The notes under the pieces: model-generated
The model's database searches: none
What the model was told of the DNA's origin: nothing
What the model saw: only the letters and a program-made list of their open reading frames with translations
Position numbers and translations under genes: made by a program
Shown: in pieces, positions 8,793 to 16,156 of the stretch
How positions within the stretch are numbered: position 1 is the stretch's first letter
How the letters are laid out: the number at the start of each line of letters is the position of its first letter
DNA from: Lactobacillus sp. PV034
GTDB lineage: Bacteria; Bacillota; Bacilli; Lactobacillales; Lactobacillaceae
Direction: 5' to 3'
NCBI RefSeq assembly: GCF_014522305.1
Contig: NZ_CP041982.1
Coordinates: forward strand, 315,001 to 379,000
DNA: 64,000 nucleotides

Positions 8793-10181
8793 ATGAAAAT
8801 GACAAAAAAAGTTACACCACGTTTGGTTGTGGCAATTTTATCAGCAGGGATGCTCTCATTTTTTGGAATTCTTGATGAAACGGCAACAACTGTTACTTTT
8901 CCGATTTTAACCAAGGAATTTGCCATTACTACCGATCAAGTTCAATGGGTTAATACTTTGGTATTGTTAGTAATTGCGACAATTGTACCCATTAGTTCAC
9001 AGATTAGGTTGAGAATTCCAACTAAAAGAATATTCATTCTAGGAGTGTCTTTGTTCCTATTGGGCTTAGTAATTGATATTTTTACTCCATGGTTTGCTCT
9101 TTTGCTAGTGGGACGAGCTATGCAGGGAATTGGTACGGGGATAGGACTACCCTTAATGTACAACATTATTTTGGCTGAAGTCCCTAAAGAAAAGCTTGGT
9201 TTTATGATGGGAATCGGAACAATGATTACCGCTTGTGCTGTAGCTTTTGGCCCAGTATTTGGTGGTATTGTGACTGATGAACTTAATTGGCGCTGGATTT
9301 TTATCATCTCACTTTTTTTAATTATTATTAGTTTATTAACTGGAATCTGGTCAATTAGACAAATTAATCCTTTACAGAAGGTAAAAATCAAGTTTGGCCA
9401 ATGGTTATCTTTAGCAGTTGCGTTAGTTTGCTTGATGCTAGGCTTCACTCAGATTGCTAAATATTCATTCCTATCAGTGCCAGTCTTGGGCTTTTTACTT
9501 TTGGGCATTGCCAGTTTATTGATTTGGTTAAAAATATCTTGGTCAGACAAGGGAGCTTTAATTAGTCCTAAATTATTTAAAAATCTACGTTTTAGTATGC
9601 AGCTTATTGCTTATTGTTTTGCCAAAATTGCGACTTTAGCCTTGGGTTTTATATTTCCAATTTATGTGGAGCTCGTTAATAAAGGGTCTGTTTCACTAGC
9701 TGGTTGGATCACCTTCCCAGGTGCAGTGGTTAATGCCTTAATGGCAGCAATAGCCGGTAAGTTGCTTGATAAAAAGGGTGCGCGTTTACCAATTATTGTG
9801 GGTGTAATCGCTAGTTTGACTAGCTTAGTTTTGATGAATCTTTTACCATCGCTCAGCAACGTTGCCATTGTATTACTATATGTACTTTATTATGGTGGGT
9901 ACGGAATGTGCTTCGGTAGTTTAATGACTAGTGGATTGATAACTTTAGGTGAATCTCATCATGCTCAAGGTAATGCTATTTTTAACACTTTGCAGCAGTT
10001 TTCTGGAGCACTTGGAACTGCATTAGCTGGGACCTTGATTGCGATGGCACAAAGTAAGCATATCGGTAATGGTACGGCGATTGGTTCTAAATGGACCTTT
10101 ATGGTACTACTTGTATTGGTAAGTATTAATCTAGTTTTGGGACTTTGTTTTGTACCGAAGAAGCAAGAGGGGAAATCTTAA
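8793..10181 (+). CDS. MFS transporter, DHA2 (14-TM) drug-exporter family
   Basis: The 462-residue protein has the length and about 14 hydrophobic segments of DHA2 (EmrB/QacA-like) multidrug exporters. Family signatures are a Leu/Ile-rich TM1 containing GILDETATTV (the D-E pair of motif D1), the loop 4 region GRAMQGIGTGIGLPLMYN and antiporter motif C (AFGPVFGGIVTD, about residues 150-161). It probably exports small hydrophobic compounds in exchange for protons. An alternative ATG lies two codons downstream (8799). No regulator gene is adjacent, so substrate and control are unknown. Confidence 0.85.
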   Translation: MKMTKKVTPRLVVAILSAGMLSFFGILDETATTVTFPILTKEFAITTDQVQWVNTLVLLVIATIVPISSQIRLRIPTKRIFILGVSLFLLGLVIDIFTPWFALLLVGRAMQGIGTGIGLPLMYNIILAEVPKEKLGFMMGIGTMITACAVAFGPVFGGIVTDELNWRWIFIISLFLIIISLLTGIWSIRQINPLQKVKIKFGQWLSLAVALVCLMLGFTQIAKYSFLSVPVLGFLLLGIASLLIWLKISWSDKGALISPKLFKNLRFSMQLIAYCFAKIATLALGFIFPIYVELVNKGSVSLAGWITFPGAVVNALMAAIAGKLLDKKGARLPIIVGVIASLTSLVLMNLLPSLSNVAIVLLYVLYYGGYGMCFGSLMTSGLITLGESHHAQGNAIFNTLQQFSGALGTALAGTLIAMAQSKHIGNGTAIGSKWTFMVLLVLVSINLVLGLCFVPKKQEGKS

Positions 10182-10197
10182 ATAGATAAGAAAATAA

Positions 10198-10230
10198 AAA
10201 GCCCTATGTATCAGTACATAGGGCTTTCGT
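10198..10230 (+). terminator. Intrinsic terminator after the MFS gene
   Basis: A 13-bp perfect stem (AAAGCCCTATGTA with TACATAGGGCTTT) with a 4-nt loop. It lies between the MFS gene and the convergent tRNA gene and may end both transcripts. Confidence 0.88.
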
Positions 10231-10234
10231 ATTA

Positions 10235-10322
10235 AGGAAGGTACAGGATTTGAACCTGCGCGCCGGTATAAGCCGGTTCGCCGGATTTCGAGTCCGGTGC
10301 ATTACCACTCTGCCAACCTTCC
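10235..10322 (-). tRNA. tRNA-Ser (anticodon CGA)
   Basis: Read on the minus strand, a 7-bp acceptor stem (GGAAGGT/ACCTTCC) encloses a D arm, an anticodon stem CCGGA/TCCGG with loop CTCGAAA (anticodon CGA, reading UCG), a long class II variable arm (stem GCCGG/CCGGC) as in tRNA-Ser, and a T arm with GTTCAAAT. The CCA end is not encoded. Confidence 0.95.
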
Positions 10323-10478
10323 ACAATAAAAATAGTATATCATTGATTAATTTATTAAGGTAATATTTTTGCAATCTTTATTTAAAAAGTCTTTTATTAG
10401 CTTCTTACAAAGGAAAGAGCTATCATGCAAGTAGAATAAAATTATACAACTAGTTTATTAATGGTGGGAGACAAAATT

Positions 10479-11222
10479 ATGAAGAAAACATATCTTTTAG
10501 CTGTTACCGCTCTTGCAGGTGTAACTCTTGCAACCACTACACTTCCAAGTGCAGGGTTTACTAATAATATAGTTCAGGCTGCATCAAAAAAAGAATTTAA
10601 AGTAAAGCATGATAAATATCATAAGAAACGTGTTTCTGTAAATGTTAAAAATCCTAAAGCAGGAGATTATGCCAAAATTGATAATGGCGAATATATGACT
10701 TGGATTAAGGGAAATAAGAAGCTTTCTAGTTATAAGGCTAAAGGACTTAAATTTACTAATCTGAAGTATCAAGTTTTTGCAATTGAGAATTATAAGAACT
10801 ATGATCAAATTTTGAATATTAATAAGAATGATAAAGCTGTTTTTGGTAAGTCTCAATTCTCAGATCCTGTTGATCAAACTTTTGTGGTTTTAAAAGTGAC
10901 AACTAATATTGAAAATACAAGTAAGAAGACCATAACTTTTGGTGGTTTATCAGGTGAGGCTAAGAAGATTAAGCTGGATAAAGGTAAGAAAGTTAAAAAT
11001 AAGAATATTGCCTTTGATGATGCAAGTAGCAATATTCAAATTAAACCAGGCCAAAAACTTAAGAATAAAGAAATGGTTTTAGTTTTATCCTATGGAACAG
11101 ATTTGAAATCAGCGCTAAAAAAGATTAAGAGTAAGCACTTAAAAGTTACAACAAGCGGGATTAAAGATGAAAATAATAAAAATCTTGGTGGAGAAAAAAC
11201 TTTAAACTTTATCATTAAATAA
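10479..11222 (+). CDS. Secreted protein with DUF5067/DUF4352-like domain
   Basis: From the ATG at 10479, 8-9 nt after GGGAG, the product is 247 residues; an in-frame ATG at 10461 lies before this ribosome binding site and is less likely. A signal peptide (MKKTYLLAVTALAGVTLATT... ending around VQAASKK) precedes a very Lys-rich soluble domain. The alternating strands, with VVLKVTTNIENTSKKTITFGG, resemble the immunoglobulin-like DUF4352/DUF5067 domains of extracellular lactobacillar proteins. There is no lipobox, LPXTG motif or TM anchor, so it is probably released or held by charge. Function unknown. Confidence 0.72.
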   Translation: MKKTYLLAVTALAGVTLATTTLPSAGFTNNIVQAASKKEFKVKHDKYHKKRVSVNVKNPKAGDYAKIDNGEYMTWIKGNKKLSSYKAKGLKFTNLKYQVFAIENYKNYDQILNINKNDKAVFGKSQFSDPVDQTFVVLKVTTNIENTSKKTITFGGLSGEAKKIKLDKGKKVKNKNIAFDDASSNIQIKPGQKLKNKEMVLVLSYGTDLKSALKKIKSKHLKVTTSGIKDENNKNLGGEKTLNFIIK

Positions 11223-11231
11223 TGACAAAAT

Positions 11232-11274
11232 AAAAATGATTGACCTACAGAAACTGTAGATCAATCATTTTTTA
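11232..11274. terminator. Bidirectional intrinsic terminator
   Basis: A ~19-bp stem (AAAAATGATTGACCTACAG with CTGTAGATCAATCATTTTT, one mismatch) with an AAA loop lies between convergent genes. The stop codon of the minus-strand gene is at its edge. Confidence 0.88.
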
Positions 11275-11670
11275 TTTATCTAATCGTTTTAATGCGGCAA
11301 GATATAAACTTCCACCAACAATGGCAATAATACCACCAATAGTGTCGCAGAATGGAATCATTGCAACAGCACCACCTACAATCAAGAGGACCGTTGGCGC
11401 AGTATGAACTTGGGTTACATTCTTAAATTTAACAGCCCCCACAATTCCTAAAACCAAAATTGCAATTTTAATTATAATAAAGATTACCCCGATTATTACT
11501 AACCAAATTGCATCCGAACCACTAATTTCTGAATATTCACCACCAGCCCAGTAGGCAAGTACTCCATAAAAGGCAGTAGTGAAAATGGTACCAAATAAGA
11601 GGAAAATTCCTCCAACTAATCCGACAATTCCATTGGTTAAAACCAATGAGCTTACATTTTTAGTCTTCAT
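11272..11670 (-). CDS. Four-TM membrane protein of unknown function (paralogue of the neighbour at 11.8-12.1 kb)
   Basis: The 132-residue protein has four hydrophobic segments. It shares the pattern LALTNG(L/I)VGL(I/V)GGI near the N-terminus, IKIAILVLGI(V/I)G in the middle, and HTAP(T/S)VLLIVGGA and GGI(I/L)AI(V/I)GGS(L/M)YL near the C-terminus with the next gene upstream. The pair is therefore a tandem duplication with a divergent second extracytoplasmic loop (an AYWAGGEYSEISGS insert here). It resembles DUF4064-type proteins. Good AAGGAG ribosome binding site. Function unknown. Confidence 0.72.
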   Translation of the reverse strand: MKTKNVSSLVLTNGIVGLVGGIFLLFGTIFTTAFYGVLAYWAGGEYSEISGSDAIWLVIIGVIFIIIKIAILVLGIVGAVKFKNVTQVHTAPTVLLIVGGAVAMIPFCDTIGGIIAIVGGSLYLAALKRLDK

Positions 11671-11734
11671 TTTTGTATCTCCTTATCTTGTAACATAGTG
11701 AAAGTATAGCAAAGATAGAAAAATTTTAAAATAT

Positions 11735-11769
11735 CAAAAAAGCCACAGAAGTTTAAGCCTTCTGTGGCT
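11735..11769 (-). terminator. Intrinsic terminator (minus strand)
   Basis: Stem AGCCACAGAAG with CTTCTGTGGCT, loop of 7 nt, followed on the minus strand by a run of six T. It separates the two paralogous membrane protein genes, so they are at least partly transcribed independently. Confidence 0.85.
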
Positions 11770-11780
11770 AAATATTACTT

Positions 11781-12134
11781 TTAAGCTTCAATTTGCTTCA
11801 TTTCAGAAAGATACATACTTCCACCAATGATTGCTAAAATTCCACCAACCCAGCCTAAAAGGGGAATAAGTGAAATAGCACCACCAACAATTAATAGTAC
11901 GCTTGGGGCAGTATGAATTGCATCAACAGTTTTAAATGAAATTGAACCAATAATTCCAAGAACCAAGATTGCAATCTTGATAATATAAATTAAAACCGTA
12001 ACAAATCCTCCGAAACCGTCATTTACAATAAAACTTAAGCCCATTAGCCAAATAGCAATTAGAAGAATAATTCCTCCAATTAAACCTACTAACCCATTAG
12101 TTAAAGCCAAGTTTTTAGCTCCTTCTTGACTCAT
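11781..12134 (-). CDS. Four-TM membrane protein of unknown function
   Basis: The 117-residue paralogue of the gene just downstream on the same strand shares the N-terminal LTNGLVGLIGGI, IKIAILVLGIIG and the C-terminal HTAPSVLLIVGGA pattern. Four hydrophobic segments nearly fill the protein; only short polar ends remain. A TAGGAGG ribosome binding site supports the start. Upstream lies an A/T-rich region divergent from the PAP2 phosphatase gene. Function unknown; a stress or envelope role is only a guess. Confidence 0.72.
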   Translation of the reverse strand: MSQEGAKNLALTNGLVGLIGGIILLIAIWLMGLSFIVNDGFGGFVTVLIYIIKIAILVLGIIGSISFKTVDAIHTAPSVLLIVGGAISLIPLLGWVGGILAIIGGSMYLSEMKQIEA

Positions 12135-12289
12135 TTTTAAGCCTCCTAAATATTAAAATTTAGCTTAAGTATAGCAAATGATTAAGATTTATTAAAGATG
12201 AAAAATAATTATAGTTATGTTATTAAAAACATACAGATTTAGGTCTAAACCTGCTACAATATAAACGTTAGTTTTAAAGAGGTAATACT

Positions 12290-12871
12290 GTGGATTGGAA
12301 TTTAAATCTTAATATGATCGTAGCAGGAAGTGTACTTGCTGCTTTAATTCTTACCATAAAAAGTTCGCGGTTAGTAAATTTCTATGATCGCTGGGTACAT
12401 CATAAATTAGGAACTCAAAATAATACTAAGCTATGGCGATTGATCACATTTCTCAATGAGCCAAAGTTAATTGCGGGATGGGATGTTGTACTTGCCAGTT
12501 TACTTTTTATTACTGGTCACCCGCATTTAAGTAAATGGGTCTTAATTACTTTGATTTTTACTGATTTGTTAGGCATTTTCCTTAAACATACAGTTAAGCG
12601 GGCAAGACCGAAAAAAACTAGTCCAGTTCGTGTTGGTTATAGTTTTCCTAGTGGTCATGTTCTAAGTGTCACAATCATGGGGTTAATGCTTTGGCATTTA
12701 TTTGGTAAAAGTGGGGGATTGTTATTATTTTTAATTATTATTGCAACCTGGCTTTTAGTAGTGATTTCACGTTTAAAAACTAAGGCACATTATCCTTCAG
12801 ATATTATTGGAGCGACGACTTTAGGCTTTTTCTGTTTTGCAATTGCGCAACAATTATTAGTGTTGGTTTAA
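12290..12871 (+). CDS. PAP2-family membrane phosphatase
   Basis: The 193-residue membrane phosphatase carries the complete PAP2 signature: KX6RP at K99-R106-P107, PSGH at 120-123 and SRX5HX3D at S160-R161, H167 and D171. Six hydrophobic segments match the family. Likely substrates are undecaprenyl diphosphate or phosphatidate-type lipids on the outer face of the membrane. It begins with GTG, 6 nt after AGAGGT. Its last codons form one arm of its own terminator. Confidence 0.87.
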   Translation: MDWNLNLNMIVAGSVLAALILTIKSSRLVNFYDRWVHHKLGTQNNTKLWRLITFLNEPKLIAGWDVVLASLLFITGHPHLSKWVLITLIFTDLLGIFLKHTVKRARPKKTSPVRVGYSFPSGHVLSVTIMGLMLWHLFGKSGGLLLFLIIIATWLLVVISRLKTKAHYPSDIIGATTLGFFCFAIAQQLLVLV

Positions 12872-12887
12872 CGACCAACACTTTTTT
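12859..12887 (+). terminator. Intrinsic terminator overlapping the end of the PAP2 gene
   Basis: AGTGTTGGT, in the last codons of the gene, pairs with ACCAACACT just past the stop and is followed by a T-run. Confidence 0.85.
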
Positions 12888-12919
12888 AATGCAAAAATAA
12901 ACTTAATTTCTGATATAAG

Positions 12920-12948
12920 TTTACATCATCACAATCTTGCACTAAAAT
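12920..12948 (+). promoter_or_regulatory. Probable enolase promoter
   Basis: TTTACA and TAAAAT are separated by exactly 17 bp. The ~105-nt leader that follows contains a GGGC-TAAT-GCCC hairpin and ends in the CTAAGGAGG ribosome binding site of enolase. Confidence 0.6.
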
Positions 12949-13059
12949 AGTTTTGTAGTCCAAAAGGGCTAATGCCCAAAGGTGACGAATATATTGGTTA
13001 GATAGCAATGTATTTAGTTTGTATATTTCGCCACAAATTCTAAGGAGGATTTTATACTA

Positions 13060-14346
13060 ATGCTCAAATCAGTTATTGAAAATGTACATGCTCTTGAAAT
13101 CTTTGATTCACGTGGTAACCCAACTGTTGAAGTGATGGTTACTCTTTCAAACGGTATTGTAGGTAAGGCTGAAGTTCCATCAGGTGCTTCAACTGGTGAA
13201 AACGAAGCCGTTGAATTACGTGATGGTGGTTCACGTCTTGGCGGTAAAGGTGTTATGAACGCTGTTAACAACGTTAACACTGAAATCAACGATGCATTAA
13301 AAGGTTTAGATCCACATGATCAACCAAACATTGATGCAACTATGATCGCTTTAGATGGTACTCCAAACAAGGGTCGTCTTGGTGCTAACGCTATTTTAGG
13401 TGTATCTATGGCTACTGCTGTTGCAGCTGCAAAAGATACTCACCAACCTTTATATCGTTACCTTGGTGGTACTGATCTTGAAATGCCTCAAACTTTCCAC
13501 AACGTTATTAACGGTGGTGAACACGCTGACAACGGTATTGACATTCAAGAATTCATGATTACTCCAGTAAGCAAGACTTCATTCCGTGATGGATTTGAAA
13601 AGATTGTTAACGTATACCACACTTTGAAGAAAGTTCTTGAAGATATGGGTTACGAAACTGGTTTAGGCGACGAAGGTGGTTTCGCTCCTAACATGAAGAA
13701 CTCAGAAGAAGCTTTAAAGGCATTACACGAATCAATTATTAAGGCTGGTTACAAACCAGGTGAAGATATTGCCATTGCTTGTGACTGTGCTGCTTCTTAC
13801 TTCTACAACAAAGAAGACGGCAAGTACCACTTGGAAGGTAAAGTATTGAACGATGAAGAATTAGCTCAATACTACGACAAGTTGCTTGCAGAATTCCCAG
13901 AATTAATTTCTATGGAAGACCCATACGACGAAAACGATGTTGAAGGTATGGTTAAATTTACCGAAAGCCACAAAGATCGTTTACAAATCGTTTTAGATGA
14001 CTTCATTTGTACTAACCCTAAGCTTTTGAAGAAAGCTATTAAAGAAGGTGCCGGTAACGCTTCATTGATTAAGTTGAACCAAATCGGTACTGTTACTGAA
14101 ACTCTTGAAACTATTCGTCTTTCACGTAAGAATGGTTACAACACTATGATTTCTCACCGTTCAGGTGAAACTGGTGATACATTTATCGCTGATTTAGCAG
14201 TAGCTATTAACGGTGGTCAATTGAAGACTGGTGCTCCAGCTCGTTCAGAACGTGTTGAAAAGTACAACCGTTTACTTGAAATTGAAGAACAACTTGGTAA
14301 GGGTGAACGTTTAGCATTCTTCCCAGACAGCGTTGACTTTGATTAA
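13060..14346 (+). CDS. eno: Enolase (phosphopyruvate hydratase)
   Basis: The 428-residue enolase converts 2-phosphoglycerate to phosphoenolpyruvate in glycolysis, the main energy route in this fermenter. Visible signatures are SGASTGENEAVELRD near residue 42, GDEGGFAPN near 206, SMEDPYDENDVEG, the Mg-binding LDDFICTNP and the lysine-containing IKLNQIGTVTET and SHRSGETGD. Codon use is markedly biased to the most abundant tRNAs (GGT, GAA, AAC, TAC), unlike its neighbours, as expected for a highly expressed gene. Some related lactobacilli carry two enolase genes; which paralogue this is cannot be told here. Enolases of this group are also found on the cell surface. Confidence 0.97.
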   Translation: MLKSVIENVHALEIFDSRGNPTVEVMVTLSNGIVGKAEVPSGASTGENEAVELRDGGSRLGGKGVMNAVNNVNTEINDALKGLDPHDQPNIDATMIALDGTPNKGRLGANAILGVSMATAVAAAKDTHQPLYRYLGGTDLEMPQTFHNVINGGEHADNGIDIQEFMITPVSKTSFRDGFEKIVNVYHTLKKVLEDMGYETGLGDEGGFAPNMKNSEEALKALHESIIKAGYKPGEDIAIACDCAASYFYNKEDGKYHLEGKVLNDEELAQYYDKLLAEFPELISMEDPYDENDVEGMVKFTESHKDRLQIVLDDFICTNPKLLKKAIKEGAGNASLIKLNQIGTVTETLETIRLSRKNGYNTMISHRSGETGDTFIADLAVAINGGQLKTGAPARSERVEKYNRLLEIEEQLGKGERLAFFPDSVDFD

Positions 14347-14354
14347 TAATAATT

Positions 14355-14385
14355 AAAAGACTGGTGGAAACACCAGTCTTTTTTT
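14355..14385 (+). terminator. Enolase intrinsic terminator, U-tract joined to IS110 copy 1
   Basis: A 12-bp stem (AAAAGACTGGTG with CACCAGTCTTTT) with a GAAA tetraloop. The T-run after the stem is shared with the right end of the IS110 element that begins here. Confidence 0.92.
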
Positions 14386-14555
14386 CTACGTAAAGTCAAG
14401 CACAATACGATGTTTGACTATGTTTTTAGCTTGAATTTTAGTTTAAGTAGCTATTAATGTCGATATATTTTTGGAATTAAGCACGATAAATAAGCCCAAG
14501 TTTATATCTGATTTTTGGGCTTAGCGTTATAATGTAGTTGATCAATTAATTACGA

Positions 14556-15772
14556 CTAAAGTCTTTTTTGGTTATGTGTGGCTACGTTGTAATCATATAG
14601 TTGATCATTAATAATCAGGGCATAAATTGTTCTGATTAGTTTATGTATTGAAGCAATAGCTATCTTTTTAAACCCTTTGGTTTGAGAAGATAGCTTTTTG
14701 CTTTCATAATAATCTGCTATGTGACACGGATTAGTCTTAGCCGCATTATCAATTTGACCAATAGCACGATAAAGCAATTTACGTGCTATTGCATTACCAT
14801 GCTTAGTAATACTTAAATTAGAATCCATTTCACCTGACTGATATCTACCTGGATCTATGCCAATAAAAGCATTAATTTTATTGGGATTGCTAAATCTGCG
14901 TACATCTCCCAATTCTGCTAAAACTCTAACTGCAGTAGTTTGGGCAAAACCTGGAATACTTTCTAGATTTTCTAAATCATGATTAGGTAAAGTCTTAGCG
15001 AGTTTAACCATTCTTGTAATTAATTGTTCTCTTTGCTTACTTAGATTAAGTAGTCTTTGGGTATAATATTGTACTTGTTGAACTTCTATACTAGTCTCGG
15101 AGACAACTGGATAAGCTTGATAAGCTAATTCAATAAGTTTATCAGCAGTTTTTTGAGCATGTTTAAATGCAATACCTTTTAAATTCATTAGCCAATTAAT
15201 AATTTGATTTTTGTTCTCTTGTCTTACTAAATCGCAATGAGGGTAATGAGCAACTATTTGCCAGTAATTATTACCTTTAGCAGTAGAAAATAGATTTTCA
15301 ATTTCGGGAAAAGTTGATTGTAAAGCCTGGTGAAGTCTATTTTTAGCTGTGACTAAATCATCTGTTAGCTGGTCATAGAAACGACTCAAAGCATTGAGTT
15401 GCTTATAAGACTGAGACTGATTTTGACTAACTGGATGATGATAAAGTCTTTGAATTAAGGCTAAATGATAAGCATCAGTTTTATCAGTCTTATTATGACG
15501 TAGTCCCAAATCCATTTCTTTTTTGCTTTAAGAGGATTAAGCACAACATATTCATAACCGTAATCTTCTAGAAAAGCTTGTAGTCTGCGTGAATAAACAC
15601 CAGTAGCTTCAAAAATAATTTCTGGCTGTTTAGTAAAAGCAGCTAATTCGTGCAGTAATTTAATAAAACCAGGACGGTCGTTAGTAATGGTAAATTCATT
15701 TTTACTTTCACCAATTAGCTCACAAATAGTAGAAGTAGACTTACTTACATCAATTCCAAAAGTAATTTGCAT
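14556..15772 (-). pseudogene. IS110-family DEDD transposase, split by a frameshift at an A6 run
   Basis: Two overlapping frames (15772-15461 and 15515-14556) together encode a 405-residue IS110 transposase. The RuvC-like DEDD residues are D8, E55, D97 and D100; the C-terminal Tnp_20 region contains IPGFAQTTAVRVLAELGDV, FIGIDPGRYQSG and the probable catalytic serine in SITKHGN. The break lies at AAAAAAG (15524-15518), where the other copy has seven A. The sequence reads gcA-AAA-AAG in frame, a canonical A_AAA_AAG slippery heptamer. A -1 shift there would give exactly the AKKEMDLG read continuously in copy 2. It may thus be a frameshift-expressed gene rather than a dead one. Confidence 0.85.
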
Positions 15773-15785
15773 TATATAACCCCCT

Positions 15786-15960
15786 AAGCTTAAGTAGTAA
15801 AACGTATTTACTTAAGAAATCAGATCTAATTTTCTAAACTCGACATCAACGTGTCCACATTCTTCGAAGAGATTATTGATAGCCTAAGTAAAACTGCCAG
15901 TTTTTAATGCGACATCAAGTGTCTAAAAAGGCTTTGACATATCGTTTTACTACTACTTAA
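15786..15960 (-). ncRNA. Candidate bridge RNA region of IS110 copy 1
   Basis: The left-end non-coding region is bounded by inverted arms (AAGTAGTAGTAAAACG against CGTTTTACTACTT). Inside it are an AGCCT/AGGCT stem closing a ~43-nt loop and two similar elements, GACACTTGATGTCG and GACACGTTGATGTCG. Elements of the IS110 group are known to encode here an RNA with target- and donor-binding loops. The assignment rests on location and repeat structure only; no covariance support was possible. It differs from copy 2 only in five bases (15905-15909; CATTA in RNA sense). Confidence 0.4.
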
Positions 15961-16156
15961 ATTCTACAAGAGAATAAAAAATAGTGAATTAATTATCCCG
16001 TCGGATAACTAATTCACTATTTAGCTTAGAATGTTTTGTTTGTTAACTTTTCTTACAAGTTTGCATTAATTATTGTCTAGGCAGTATTAAAAAAATTTGC
16101 TATACTTAAGCATCTAAATAAATTGCTGTAATCAAATTTGAAAGGATGATTATTAA

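Larger units (their letters stand above)
14380..16037 (-). mobile_element. IS110-family insertion sequence, copy 1
   Basis: This 1,658-bp segment reappears, inverted and almost identical, at 55909-57557. I took the boundaries from where the two copies stop matching (A-runs at both ends). It has no obvious terminal inverted repeats and no clear target duplication, as is usual for IS110. In its own orientation it holds a ~265-nt non-coding left end (15773-16037) with a terminator-like hairpin (15979-16022) and a structured region, the transposase, and a ~175-nt right end with a second hairpin. The long non-coding left end places it in the IS110 group rather than the IS1111 group. The right end sits in the U-tract of the enolase terminator. 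Confidence 0.9.

Noticed and set aside
8942..9448. 168-codon minus-strand frame inside the MFS gene
   Set aside because: Antisense to transmembrane segments of the exporter; a low-complexity Ile/Pro-rich product, no ribosome binding site.
14380..16037. Search for terminal inverted repeats and target duplication flanking the IS110 copies
   Set aside because: Only A-runs are shared at the ends; these are too simple to call inverted repeats or a duplication, which agrees with the IS110 family.
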